From: Odontocerum albicorne
Taxonomy: Eukaryota; Arthropoda; Insecta; Trichoptera; Odontoceridae
NCBI GenBank assembly: GCA_949825065.1
Contig: OX463854.1
Location: forward strand, 16,377,049-16,441,048
Direction of reading: 5' to 3'
DNA: 64,000 nucleotides
Of this stretch, positions 9,421 through 20,534 are shown in pieces (within the stretch, counting starts at the first letter, position 1; each line of letters opens with the position of its first letter). The notes under the pieces were generated by a model, which was not told where the DNA came from, ran no database searches, and saw nothing but the letters and a program-made list of their open reading frames with translations. The translations under genes were made by a program, and so were the position numbers.

Positions 9421-9954
9421 GCTATTCGATAATCGCAAAATTTCTGGAACTCGTTTTTTTTCACACAGTGGTCCAGAGACTTGATTCCAGAGGCGGAAGC
9501 CTTGTTCCTAACCTTATCGTAAAGTTATGTGTTCATCACCTAGTGTTATTTTAAGATTGTGTTATTTACACCGCGTGATATTGTAAGTAAGTAAAAAATT
9601 ATTCTTTCAACGTAATTATGATTCGAACATTTTGCAATTTAAATGCTGAAGTTCTTTTATGAAAGATAATAATAGCTTAAACATTTTTTCGTTAAAATAA
9701 CGATCAATCCTTATGGTACATATACTCATATTGTATCAATGATACTGAAAACTGAATGACAATAAAACACAATATTTTACTTTCGTGTGAGATTTTTAAA
9801 ATAAGATTAGTTTTTTACTAAGAATATTGATACCAATATGTTGATAATTATTAGATTTGAATATGAAATTATTCATATATGTTAAAATCAAAGTTCCTTC
9901 AGCATTCCAAAAAAAATTTGCTACGCAATCCTGTATGATATCTACATTAAACAT
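9421..9954. other. Unassigned AT-rich DNA
   Basis: No gene or recognised repeat seen. Confidence 0.4.
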
Positions 9955-10036
9955 CTAAACTCCAACGGGATTCTAACCCACACCCCCCAAATTGGAAGAC
10001 ACGCGTCTTATTAACAAGACATGGATGTCGTCAATT
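9955..10036 (-). mobile_element. SINE head remnant
   Basis: The reverse complement gives GACATCCATGTCTTGTTAAT, AAGACGCGTGTCTTCCAA and the B box GGGTTAGAATCCCGTTGGAG. The element body is absent. Confidence 0.6.
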
Positions 10037-10574
10037 AAATTTTCATCATCAACGTTTTTTTTCTTTTCATTTAACCTTTTTAAATTATGTACGTGTGTTT
10101 TCCTTAAAACGGCAAATATATATTTTTCTACTGGATAAATGTTGACGATAACATTTTAATAAATTCCCCATAGGAAAATATTCTATATTCAGATGTTATA
10201 TTATTACCATACGATAATATTACTACTGCAAAAAAATCTAATTGGACTAATATCGAAGGTCCTCCAATCACATAACAATTTCATGCGAGAAAAAGTTTTA
10301 TCATTTTCCAATTTTCCCCTTCCCTACATCGCATGAATTTCTAAGATCATCCAGTATTTCATTTATATGAAGAATTTATAGAACTTTTATTGAATTCCTT
10401 TCTTATGTGCGGGTTAGCTATTTGACCGCATTGTGCTTAATAAACCTTTGAAGTATCGAACTCACCATTTATTTATTGCAATTTTTCATTTCATTGTTGA
10501 GGCATATGATCGATCGTATGTATTTTTGGAAACTATTTCTGCTTATTGAATGAAAATGATAAAAATACTGTACA

Positions 10575-10765
10575 TAATTGGTGTCGAGTTGCATGGCCGC
10601 GTGGTTAATTCCGTGTGGGAAGTCGTCAGTTCGAACCTCGCGCTGTGCTATTCCCCTCAAATGACACAGGTATTTTTTCCGCCTAGTATTCGGGGGGGGG
10701 GGGGGGGGAGATAACTATGACTTCAGTCATATATATTGCTTTTTAATTATTTTTTTACTATTGTT
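10575..10765 (+). mobile_element. SINE-C with G17 run
   Basis: The tRNA-like head has an A box region (GCATGGCCGCGTGGTTAATT) and B box (CAGTTCGAACCTCGCGCTG). The body is AAATGACACAGGTATTTTTT, CCGCCTAGTATT, then CTATGACTTCAGTCATATAT. A second copy at 27190-27330 has only five G where this one has seventeen (10692-10708), so the homopolymer expanded inside the SINE. Confidence 0.75.
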
Positions 10766-10794
10766 GATAATTACATTTCACGTTTGTAATATAT

Positions 10795-11245
10795 GGTAGT
10801 GAAACATGGATGTGGAAAAGACTGAAAAATCTGAAGATATTAATTATGTAGAACTGTATGCACTCAGAAGAATACATGAAGTAACAATGTATGTCTGAAT
10901 ACGGCATAATCGATTGAGGATAGATTTTAACTGAAGGTTGATTTATTAAATAATATGAAAAAGAGCACTCTAGTTATTTTAGGCGTGTAGCACGAATAAA
11001 TGGAAAACTACTAACAAAACAATTATACGGAGCAAATGTGAATGGAAGTCGTGAAAGAGGAAACCAAGGAAAATATAGTTGGATTAAGTGAATAATATTT
11101 TGAAAGAATGAAATGTAAAAAGCCAGATAAATTATATGAGAAGGTGTATGAATATGAAGAGGAGGCTAAAGATCTTTGTCGCAATATAAAATTCTTAAAC
11201 TCGGTTCTCTCTGTCTATCTCGACAGGGAAATAGCCTAATGGTAT
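10795..11245 (+). pseudogene. N1 non-LTR 3' remnant
   Basis: Reads IYGSETWMWKRLKNLKI, then YALRRIHEVTMYV, a damaged FGHVERM stretch, GSRERGNQGKYSWIK, and EEAKDLCRNIKF before the N1 3' end. Multiple stops are present. It ends 37 bp before mariner copy A. Confidence 0.7.
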
Positions 11246-11281
11246 ATAATTTCACGTTCCGTTAGTAAACATTCTATAATA

Positions 11282-12214
11282 CGAGGCATATCCAGAAAGT
11301 AAGTGTACTGAATTTTTGTAGGTTACAATTTTTTTTATTTAAACAAAAAAATTACGTGGTTACCGTAGTACATATGTAAGCTATTTTTCGACATAGTCGC
11401 CATTCCTCTCAATGCAGGTGGTGAAGAGGGGTATCAACTTTTTGATGCCTTCCTCGAAGTAGTTTCCCGCCAACCCCTCCGTCCCCGTCTTCACCTCCTC
11501 CTGTACCTCCTCGTCGGTTGAAAACCTTTTTCCACCCATGTGCAGCTTCAGGGAGGTAAAGAGATAGTAATCTGAAGGTGCTAGGTCAGGAGAATGCGCG
11601 GGATGGTTCAGGACATCCCATTTAAACGAGGCGAGCAGTTCTTTCGTGGCGTTGGCCGTGTGTGGTTAGACTCCCTTTGTCAGCATGCCTCTCCTCTTGT
11701 TCTGAATCGCCCTCCGCAATTTTTTTTAGGGGCTCACAGTATCTTGCAGAGTTGATGGTCTCCCCTTGAGTCATATATTCAATTAAAATTATGCCTTGAC
11801 AGTCCCAAAACACGGATGCCATGATTTTCTTGGCTGAAATTGTGGTTTTGAACTTTTTGGCGGAGGGTGAAGAGGTGTGACACCATTGTTGAGACTGCCT
11901 TTTGGTTTCAGACGTATAGTGTGCAACCCAAGTTTCATCTCCAGTAACGATGGAGCGGAGAAATTCATCTCCATGGAGTTTGCAGCGCCTCAAAAACTCT
12001 TGCCTTTCTACAAAATTTCGCACTTGGCGGGAGATTGGTTTGACATTTTTCACAAAACGTGTTGTCGCGTCGACACTTCTCAACGTGCTGACCTCAAACC
12101 GGTCTCGTTACGGAGGGGAAGGGTCAGGCTACACGGAAGTGTAACCAACATGTCGAAAATAAAATCCATACGGTCGTGAGAGCCTCAGTACACTTAGTTT
12201 CTGGATACGCATAG
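11282..12214 (-). mobile_element. Mariner copy A, internally deleted
   Basis: The terminal inverted repeats, CGAGGCATATCCAGAAAGTA and the right-end complement CTATGCGTATCCAGAAACTA, lie inside TA duplications (11280-11281 and 12215-12216). The 933-bp length is short of the ~1.3 kb expected for an intact mariner. Copies B and C have the same ends but different deletions. Confidence 0.9.
11381..12046 (-). pseudogene. Mariner transposase, copy A, inactive
   Basis: The family catalyses cut-and-paste transposition through a DD34D catalytic triad. From the ATG at 12046 the reading begins MSNQSPAKCEI, then jumps straight to FVERQEFLRRCKLHGDEF. Most of the helix-turn-helix DNA-binding domain is therefore deleted. 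The first catalytic aspartate is present in IVTGDETWVAHYT. The usual 'HDNARPHT' motif with the second aspartate is removed by a ~25-bp deletion that also shifts the frame. The C-terminal SDYYLFTSLKLHMGGKRF region remains further on. The frame closes near 11381. It cannot encode active transposase. Confidence 0.85.
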
Positions 12215-12253
12215 TATATATTTGCTGACATGATCTTTTAGTAGTGAAAATTT

Positions 12254-12267
12254 TAAGCTCTGGAAAT
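12254..12267 (+). repeat. Target-site duplication, left
   Basis: TAAGCTCTGGAAAT here matches 14365-14378 exactly and brackets the RTE-like element. Confidence 0.9.
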
Positions 12268-12296
12268 CTTCTTCTTCTCCCTGGCTCCATCCCAAC

Positions 12297-13502
12297 TCAC
12301 TGTCTGCGAAAACTGTTGGAGTCAGCTCTCCTCGTCCTCAGGTTGTATGCTCTTCTGTCCCGGGCTACGTCCCCCAGGCCGTGCCTCTGCATCAGGTTAT
12401 CTTTTTTCACCACCCATGAATTCTTTGGTCTTCTTCTGGTTGTTATTCGAGGAAGATCCATGAAGATTGCCTGGTTCACAATGTGATCGGGTGTTCTGCG
12501 TCCAACATGCCCATACCATCTCAATTGCCTCTCCTCCATCTTACTGTTGATGTCTGTAACACCTAGGCTTCCACGAATGCGTGATCTTTTTATTTTGTCT
12601 CTTAGGGACACACCAGCTGACCATCTTAGCATGCGCATTTCAGCAGTTTCTATTTGCCTGGAGTAAGAGTTATACATCGTCCAGCATTCGGAGCCATAGA
12701 GAAGTGCGGGTGTGACAATCGTTTGGTACACTTTTTCTTTTAACTTGACTGGCATTTTCGGATCACATAGAACTCCCGTCATTGATCTAAACTTCATCCA
12801 TCCCACACTAATTCTATGTGTTACATCTGCTGCACATCCTCCATCGCTATGGATGAGTGACCCAAGATACTTAAAGGAGTCACAATTTGGTAATGTTTCT
12901 CCATCCATTTGCATTACGGAAGTGATAGCATTTGTGTTCTCAAATGGTAGGTACAGATACTCTGTTTTCTTTCTGCTCAGTCTCAATCCATTGTCCTCCA
13001 AGATTCTTCTCCACCTTTCCAGACTATTTTGCAGGTCTTCATGCTTTTCACTTATTAATACGATATCGTCTGCAAATAGTAGGATCTTCAGGAGACTGTT
13101 CATTTCCTGGTTAGTTAAATAGTCCATGACTAAGATGAACAGTAGCGGACTGAGTACCGATCCTTGATGTACCTTTACAGGAAATTCTGGTGAAATTCCC
13201 GAAGTGCACCTCACTTGCGTTTTCACGTTATCATGCATGTCCTGGATGGCAAGTACATGCTTTTCTGGTACACTATGTGCTCTAAGTGCTGCCCAAATTA
13301 GGCTTCTTGGGACCCTGTCAAATGCCTTTTCAAGATCGATGAAGACCATATGAAGGTCTTTCTTGGCATCACGGTGTTTTTCGACAAGGAGTCTAACGGT
13401 TTGAATGGCGTCTACTGTTGATTTTCCCGATACGAAGCCACACTGGTTGTCATGTATTTCCACCAAATTCCTGATTCTCGAGTTTATAATTCGTTCATAC
13501 AA
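12297..13502 (-). pseudogene. Reverse transcriptase of the RTE-like element
   Basis: This 401-residue open frame copies element RNA into DNA at a nicked target. It holds RT block A (FIDLEKAFDRV, residues 54-64), block B (QGSVLSPLLF, 113-122) and the catalytic FADD (143-146) in LLFADDIVLI. Block D (LSRKKTEYL) follows, then the C-terminal RQLRWYGHVGRRTPDH region. The RT core is intact over this stretch. A frameshift at ~13505 cuts it from the upstream frame, so the ATG at 13502 is internal and not the native start. The protein is related to RTE/BovB-type polyproteins by motif recognition. Without the endonuclease and N-terminal RT blocks it is not expected to be active. Confidence 0.9.
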
Positions 13503-14330
13503 TAGATTTTCATGGTGTGGGATATTAGCTTGATGCCTCTATAGTTGTCGCATTTCCTGGAGTCTCCTTTGTTTTTGTAGAAGGGAAGGAGAAAGCTTCT
13601 TCGGAATTCATCTGGCATTGGAGCTCCGGCCAATATTTTATTAAAGAGCTTACACAGCCAATTCTGTCCCTATTCACCACATTCTTTCCAAAATTCAGTT
13701 GGTATATTGTCTGGTCCTACTGCTTTTTCTGTTTTCATTTGACATATGGCGAACCCTACTTCTGCAGGAGTAATTTCTACAATTGGCCCAAGGATTTGTT
13801 GTTCTGAAGGATATGAGGTTCTCGGAAATTCTTCATTCAGTAGTTCTGAGTAGTACTCTTTCCATCTTTCACATATTTTACTTTCTTCTATTATCCTCTA
13901 TGTACTCGTACTTAGGGGTTCTGATTGATTTAGCCCTCTCTTTTCTTTGTGCCGCAATTTTATATATTTTCTGAGCTCCTTGTTGTGTTTCCAGTTCTTC
14001 GTATATGTCTTTCATCGCCTCATGTTGGGCAGAGGCTACTAGTTTCTTTGCTTTTCTTTTGACTTCCCTATATAATAGAAGGAGGCCTTCTTTCATTATC
14101 ACCAGACCAATTCTTAAAAGCGATCTTTTTCTCCTTAATACCCCTTTGTACATCATCCGTCCACCACCAGGACTCTTTCTTAGTTTTTAGTTTACCTTTT
14201 GAAACTCCAAGATGTTGCTTAGCATATTGTATGCATATCTGTGACAATGCCTCCCACATTTCATTAGGGTTTAGTACGTCGGAATTTTGCACATTTTTAA
14301 TCATCCAACTTTTCATTTTAGATTTTAGTT
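13503..14330 (-). pseudogene. RTE-like polyprotein, pre-RT region, broken
   Basis: Going upstream on the minus strand, fragments in successive frames read WWWTDDVQRGIKEKKIAFKNW (shortened core WWWTDDVQ), EGLLLLYREVKRKAKKLVAS, then ERWKEYYSELLNEEF, KAVGPDNIPTEFW and FYKNKGDSRKCDNYRGIKLI. These are the linker and first RT blocks of RTE-type elements. I see frame changes near 14100, 13880 and 13505 and an in-frame TAG at 13670-13672. The order of motifs is unbroken, so the damage is by point indels. Confidence 0.8.
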
Positions 14331-14364
14331 GTTTGCCTTTTTCATTTGAGATGTTGAACCATTG

Positions 14365-14378
14365 TAAGCTCTGGAAAT
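14365..14378 (+). repeat. Target-site duplication, right
   Basis: TAAGCTCTGGAAAT, the partner of 12254-12267. Confidence 0.9.
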
Positions 14379-15185
14379 GTTTTTTTTTTATCTGAATACC
14401 ATATTTTTTCCAAAGACGTCTTCTGCATTTTTATTCGGTATCAACGAGTATCGTTAGATATGATATTCAAATACATTTGAACCGTAGCAATTTTCTGAAA
14501 TGACGTAATTCAATATGATTGTCATAATCCAATCGAAGTACTGTGTAATCCCCAAAGGCTCGAAAGCCATGGTATCGAGTATTACCGTGAGATTTTTATT
14601 TTTCATGCGTTCTCGGTCGGACTCAAGTAAACATCTTCACATATTGATTACCTAAATTATTTATATAAAAAAATCAAGTATCGTTTCAACAAATTCCTCC
14701 ATAAAATAAATTCATTTCTGTAGCCAAAAAAAGGTAGACCAGTTTTCTCTTCCTTTTATGGTCGTGAGTGTATTTAATATCAGTGGCATCTGTCATGACG
14801 ATATGAATTATATTTTTTTTCATTTTTGTCGTTTTTTTTTACTTTATTTTTTTGTGAAACGCGTTGACACACTCGTATATCCGAGTGTTTTCGATTTTAT
14901 ATGTATCGATTTATGAGCAGAATTTAATTTGTCATTACAATTAAGTGTACGTTATTTACACTTTTTTATTGAAGACAAATTGCCAATTTGGATTATTGTC
15001 AGAATGACATGAAAAAACTCGGCGTGGTTTTTTTTTGTCACCGTTGTGAATTGATTCCTCTATTACAATATTAATTAGTGTTCCAACGTCAGACTACGAA
15101 GTCTTATACATTATGTTTAACTTCACTCGTTTTTTTTAAACTTTTAACAATTGGGTAACTATCCGCTTTTTTCAATAATTTTAAT
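14379..15185. other. Unassigned AT-rich DNA
   Basis: No ORF or repeat family recognised. Confidence 0.4.
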
Positions 15186-15498
15186 GCACATGTTGTCGAG
15201 TTCAAGAGGGTCCCTCTTAGACATTTTCTCTATCTTGGATCTTGATTAGGTGACTGATTATTCCATTTGATTTTTTTCTTTGTTGTTTATCTTTTGTAAT
15301 TTAGTTGTTTATTTGTTTAAATCGTTTGATTTTTTTAAATGTTGTACTTTACATTTGTGATTTTATGCATCGTACATGTTCTAAATTGTGTTGATTTTTT
15401 TAAGCTGTTTTCTGTATTGTTTAGTGAATGTTGCTTTGATTTGTAAAACACACTGCAGTGTCGTAATATGGTATATTATCAATAAATAAATAAATATT
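15186..15498 (+). mobile_element. CR1-like non-LTR 3' end
   Basis: Starts in the last codons of an element (TTCAAGAGGGT, reading FKRV) and runs through a T-rich 3' UTR into an AATAAATAAATAAATA tail. The same sequence occurs at 41408-41640 with substitutions (GTTCAAGAGGGTGC, ATTCCATTTTCATTAAATC). The microsatellite-like tail fits CR1/L2-type elements. Confidence 0.6.
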
Positions 15499-15764
15499 TT
15501 TTATAATCAGTTTGTAGAATTGTACATCATATTTAATTTTTTCTTCTTGTTCAAAATGTTTATCCACACCTGTAAAAAGAGCTCCCTCAGTGACTTCCAT
15601 TTTTATCTATTCTGGGATCCAACTGGCCATCCTATGCCAACTTTGATTTCATCCTTCAAAAATATATTTTTAATAATTCGCGGTCTCCAACATACGATAC
15701 GTCGATGCAGTTTAATTAAGGTTTATTCTACTCTAGAAATTATAGTGTCTATAAGAAGTTAATG

Positions 15765-15830
15765 TCCTTGTCGTTGACGCGTTGAACTTTAGAGAATGTT
15801 GGTTCGAAAACCGCGCTGTGTTATTCATTA
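15765..15830 (+). mobile_element. SINE-C head remnant
   Basis: GGTTCGAAAACCGCGCTGTG followed by TTATTC parallels the B box and following bases of the SINE-C at 10575. Confidence 0.4.
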
Positions 15831-16097
15831 TCACAATTCCCATTACCCATCGAAAATAGAAGTATTTCTATGATTTTCGAACAAATTTATTATTTTAAAG
15901 AAATTATTTATTGCTCTCAATTCTATACTATTTTTCTTGGTTCCGCTTAAAAAATATGAGTTTTTTTTTACATTATAGGAATTATTAACACTCGTATGTT
16001 TTCATACCCGATAAAAATTGCTTGTCATTAATTAAATGTATATGTCAAAAAAATGTTTTTACCAATAGCATAATCTAAATAATATTTAAGTTGTAAG

Positions 16098-16315
16098 AAT
16101 TAACGATCTCTGTAGCATAGTGAGTAAGACCCTGATATTTTACCCGGGGGGTTTTGGGTTCGATTTCCGGTCCCACTCTGATAAAATATTTCGTCTGGTA
16201 ACAATACTCGCAAGCGTTTGAGGTGTATGAGTTAAGTTACCTGTCTACGTGCAGTACTATTTCAAATACGAACTGGAAGTTACGTACCTACTCCAGTAGT
16301 TCTTTAGTCAACGGT
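16098..16315 (+). mobile_element. SINE-B, 3'-truncated
   Basis: Head GATCTCTGTAGCATAGTGAG with B box GGGTTCGATTTCCGG, then AACAATACTCGCAAGCGTTT and a decayed body with ACGTACCTACTCCAGTAG. The terminal third is missing. A second B-box-like remnant (GGGTCGATTCCTGGCGG) follows at 16361. Confidence 0.75.
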
Positions 16316-16504
16316 TATGATCTATAGATTAGGATTTACTTGAAACAAGCGAGCGCTTCAGGGTCGATTCCTGGCGGATTCATTTCCGAACTGCTTTTAT
16401 TGTTAGACTGTTTTTCTTTTGAATTTGTATTTTTCTGTAGCTTATACGCTGCTTATCGTAGGTTTTTATGGCGTCATTAAGCAGCAGAAATAGTGTTAAA
16501 TATT

Positions 16505-16675
16505 TTTTGTAATTTGTTTTATCAAACACTGTTTATTCCACTTTTTGTAATGGTATAACCCTACCGGTTTCAAGGTTTTCACCTCATCATCAGGGGAACG
16601 CAAACAAGACTCATGTGCCACACTTAACCACAATGTTTATGCCTTAACTATAAATAATATATTGTTATATAAAAC
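16505..16675 (-). mobile_element. CTGATGATG/CCGGT element with deleted partner arm
   Basis: A minus-strand unit (TGTAATTTGTTTTATC ... CATCATCAGGGGAACGCAAA) is followed by a remnant of the opposite unit (CCACAATGTTTATGCCTTAA, CTATAAATAATAT) with its middle removed. It looks like a collapsed inverted dimer. Confidence 0.7.
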
Positions 16676-18499
16676 TCACGGAATGCAACATATTAATCCT
16701 ACCAATATCTTGGAAGTTTAATATCCTTGCCATCTGAACTTGGGGCATAGTCCGTCAAAACTGTGTGCTTGCTGAAATGCAACAACTTGCTCACTATAAA
16801 CCAATATATACACAGGCGTCTTCTAATCAAAATATGGCTGATAATTATGATTATAATCATACTTGATCACTAGAGATAGCGAATCATGTCGGTTGTTCAG
16901 GCTCGATTATTGGGGTCAAGAAAACATTTCAAATGTCAAATTCCTGAACTCAAATGTTGATGACTACCATACTAACTTATGATAGAGGTATGAATTTAAT
17001 TTCAATCCAAAAAGCTCAATCCAATCCACTCAATAGCAATTGTACTTTTCATCTTTTTCCCCTTATCAACCTGTAAAATGCCTTTGAAGATTCTTAAAAC
17101 AAACTAGATTATTTTATGTAATCAATATAAATTATATTTTTTACAAAGTTTTAACTCGGCTAAACTAATACTGCGGAGGGTATATAAAAGAGATAAATAT
17201 TTTCTAGTTTTTTTCTTAGTAATTTCTCCAGAAGGTTTTGTTAACATCGTAAGCAAGTCCCGGCTTGTACCTACAGGAGATTAAACAATACCTTTCCAAG
17301 AATTTTTCCCCGAGGCGATAAAAAAAGTTAATGACATCGTGACCGGCGTAGCTACTTGGTAAATCGCTTGAATCTCAATTTGGCTTGGGAGGAAAAACTG
17401 GAGTGCTTTTGGATTTCTTTAAAAGAAAAATAATCCAGAGATCTCACGATCGACTTCCCTTTTTCATCGTTCGCCCGGATTTTGCAAGAAAATAGGAAAA
17501 CTTGGGAAGTTCTAGTTCCAATTACGCAATCAGAAACTATTTTCTTCATTTTTACTTCTCTAAGTGTTTTTATTAGTTGAGTTTTTCCTTAGATATAATG
17601 CTGGATCACCTTAAATGTTTTTTTTTTAATTTATGCTCTCAAAGGTATTTCTGCGGTATGTTTGGCGTCAATTTCCAATGGTTTATTATTATGAGTTTTA
17701 TACAGGTTTTTTTTATTATTATGAGTGTTATACAGGTTTTAATATTTTTTTAAACAGCCTCACAGTTTTTCAGCTATAATGCATTTTACAAAATTCACAC
17801 TTATATAATGCAGAAAATTTGATAAGGATATAATATCGAAATTAATTCATTTATTTCTTTCTCTTAACTAAACATTTGTTTACTCTCACGCGTAAAAAAA
17901 TATCTTATGTCATTTATTAATTGATAATTTGAAAATTTCAAATCAACAGCAAGTGTAATATCTATTTTTTTCATAAGTTATAAAACTCTTTTGAGCGTCA
18001 GAAAAAGACGAGAATTGAAACAGAAACTAGAAATAAATTAACAAAACTCATATACGAGTACAATATAAAAAAAATCGAAATGCAATTTCCGAAATTCACA
18101 TGAATACTCAAATACAAAGAACTTTGTGTACAAGAAGAATATATTTATTTTTCAACTTAACGCTTACGAGTATTTAACAATCGGTTGTCCCTTGTCATTA
18201 TTTAATCCGTTAAAATTTCAAATCAGAAAACCACGGGGTTTTTTGTGTTATCATTTGAAAAACCACATCAGCACTTATTTCAATAATTTTACTTGACTCA
18301 CCGTCAAGGATCGTTCTAAATACCCTGAAGTAAAATAGGTTATGTTTTGGAATTAATCTTTAGTTTGTTGCCTGACGGACAGGTCAGTTAAGAAACTCGA
18401 AATTCGAGTCCCGATAATAACATAGTAATTTTGGAAAAAAATATATAACATTTTATTTCCTTTAAGATTTACAGGAAAGAAATTATTACATTATAAGAC
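16676..18499. other. Unassigned DNA
   Basis: No gene recognised. A SINE-like B box (GAAATTCGAGTCCCGATAAT) sits at ~18399-18418. The minus-strand ORF at 17352-17549 has no family motif. Confidence 0.4.
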
Positions 18500-18880
18500 A
18501 GAATACGGAATGAAATAATGTAACATAACAAAATATTAAATTAAGTGATTAGGTGTGAATGTAAATATATGGCTGGTGTGTTGAGTAAGATGAAGAAAAA
18601 CACTGAGATGGTTTGGTCACGAGGAAGGAATGAGTGAAGAACTACTAGTAAAACAAATATTCAGTGACAATGTGAGTGGAATGGGTGGTAGAGGAGGATC
18701 AAGGAAGGTATGGTTCAATCAAGTGTGATATTTTAAAAGAAGGAAATGTAAAAGTCAGAGAAGTCGTACGGGCTGTACGAGAAAATGTATAGATCTAAAA
18801 GAGGTGAAAGCTCTGTATCGCAATAGGAAAATCTTGAGCTGTATCTACCCTGACAGGGAGATGGCGTGATATGTATGTAT
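18500..18880 (+). pseudogene. N1 non-LTR 3' remnant
   Basis: Contains YKTEYGMK (for YDRIRNE), AGVLSKMKKNT and damaged HVERMNEE, GGRGGSRKVWFNQV and ESSVSQ-ENLELYLP, ending GCGTGATATGTATG. Frame changes throughout. Confidence 0.7.
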
Positions 18881-19987
18881 ACGAGTATGTAAGTTATTAC
18901 CAAAAAAATTCATCACATAAATTACTTTGATATAATTTTTGTATGTCATATTTTCAGAAATATCCAATCCACGTTTTATTTATTTTTTTATGTTTTTAAA
19001 ATAACATATGATTTTTATCGACGAGCTTTAATGTTTGAGCGATCGAGCGAGCTTTAATATCAAAAGAGATTTTAAAGAGTTTTTCAATTATGAAATACCC
19101 ATTTTATAGACTAAGTATTTTCCCACACATAACTAGTAAATGTTAGATATTTTAAATTATCTGATAAATATTTTTTTCTGCGTTGAAACATTTTTATTTT
19201 AAGTTTAGACAAAAATTTGTTCTTTATACTATAAATATGCATATTTTTACATTAAATGTGTGGGCTCAAATGTATATGTATCGCCCACAGTACCGTTTCT
19301 TCTCTTTCGGCTGAAGGCATACTAGATCGGTGGGGAAAGAGATCGTACGAGATGAGTCTAGATCTTTTTTTATATTATCTGATTGCTTCTTGTGAATTGT
19401 GTGAAATTTATATTTGTATTTTTTTCTTGTATGGGTTAGTTTTTGCTTTGAATCGAATATATTATTTTGAATAAACTTATGGTATATATATTTTTTCAAA
19501 TTGCTGTAATCTATCACACGAAAACTAAGCACCACTTTTTTTGGCACAAAACGTATTTCTTTTTCACAGAATATACAGTTTATGTTCATGGCTTAACGAA
19601 GGATGTTGTAGGACTAGCGATAAAGACGAAATTCAAATAAATAAGATAAAAAAAGTTTTGCCTCGCTTTCTAGGATTTTGTTAAAGCCAAAAATACGAGT
19701 GCGTGAAAACTTTCAACCTTCATTATTCAATTGCAAACTACTTTCCTCTTAACTTTTTCTCCTTTTCGCCTCATTTACTCCACGTGCTTGTAGACCAATA
19801 AAAACGTTTAAAATAATAATTATGTTATTACGTTTTCCGAGAATAAATATCATTTTATGTGGCAATACCGTGACGTGTAATTTAAAAAAATTGCATTACT
19901 ATTTTTTATGTTGTCTATTTAATTAACAGCATACTGATTTAATAATTTTAAACTAGTTCATTCATTTGTTAGTATAGTTACCCTACA
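18881..19987. other. Unassigned AT-rich DNA
   Basis: No element recognised. Confidence 0.4.
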
Positions 19988-20180
19988 ACATATCTGATTA
20001 AGCGATTCGGAAATATTAAAGAATGTGGCCGTTAGACATTTTTAACCGAGCTTAGAACCTCTGGAACACGCACTGAATTCGCGCTTCGTCATCGTACGAT
20101 TTTAGAATAATACTCCGAAACAACAATCGCACACTTCTATCGTAACCAGACGAACTTTACTGGTGAAAGTACTTTTTTAT
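19988..20180 (-). mobile_element. SINE-B remnant
   Basis: The reverse complement shows the decayed SINE-B body and the 3' part (GGCCACATTCTTTAATATTTCC). The head is missing. Confidence 0.6.
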
Positions 20181-20534
20181 AAAATAATCCATTGCGATAT
20201 TCCTACTTAAAGGTTTTCAAGGTTGTTTTAACTGTCCCGCGATTCTAAAAGCACTAAGTTTATATGTACCTAATAAATATAGCCATGCAAGGAATCACCC
20301 TCTGTTCTACATACCAACTTACACGACGAATATCATGGCTAAACACTCAGTCACGCGTGTTAAAGAGATATTGAACCAACTGAATGACACTGTTGATATA
20401 TTCTCGGTACCGTCTAGCAGTATGAGAAGTATCCTGGTTGATATTCCTCATAACGAATAAGCACAAGAATCAGGCCCTATTTGTGTAACAGGAGAAATCC
20501 GTGCCAAGTGGATAAAAAAAATATATCTAATATA

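Larger units (their letters stand above)
12268..14364 (-). mobile_element. RTE-like non-LTR retrotransposon, 5'-truncated
   Basis: A 2097-bp minus-strand insertion has a perfect 14-bp TSD and a 3' end of GAAGAAGAAGA repeats, both marks of target-primed reverse transcription. Coding sequence covers the region just before the reverse transcriptase and the whole RT. The N-terminal endonuclease is missing, as expected from 5' truncation. The 3' UTR is only ~30 bp. The element sits 40 bp from mariner copy A. Confidence 0.9.

Noticed and set aside
11877..12179. 100-codon plus-strand ORF
   Set aside because: Antisense shadow of mariner copy A transposase.
12712..13122. 136-codon plus-strand ORF
   Set aside because: Antisense shadow of the RTE-like reverse transcriptase.
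17352..17549. 65-codon minus-strand ORF with mixed composition
   Set aside because: No motif, splice evidence or second copy.
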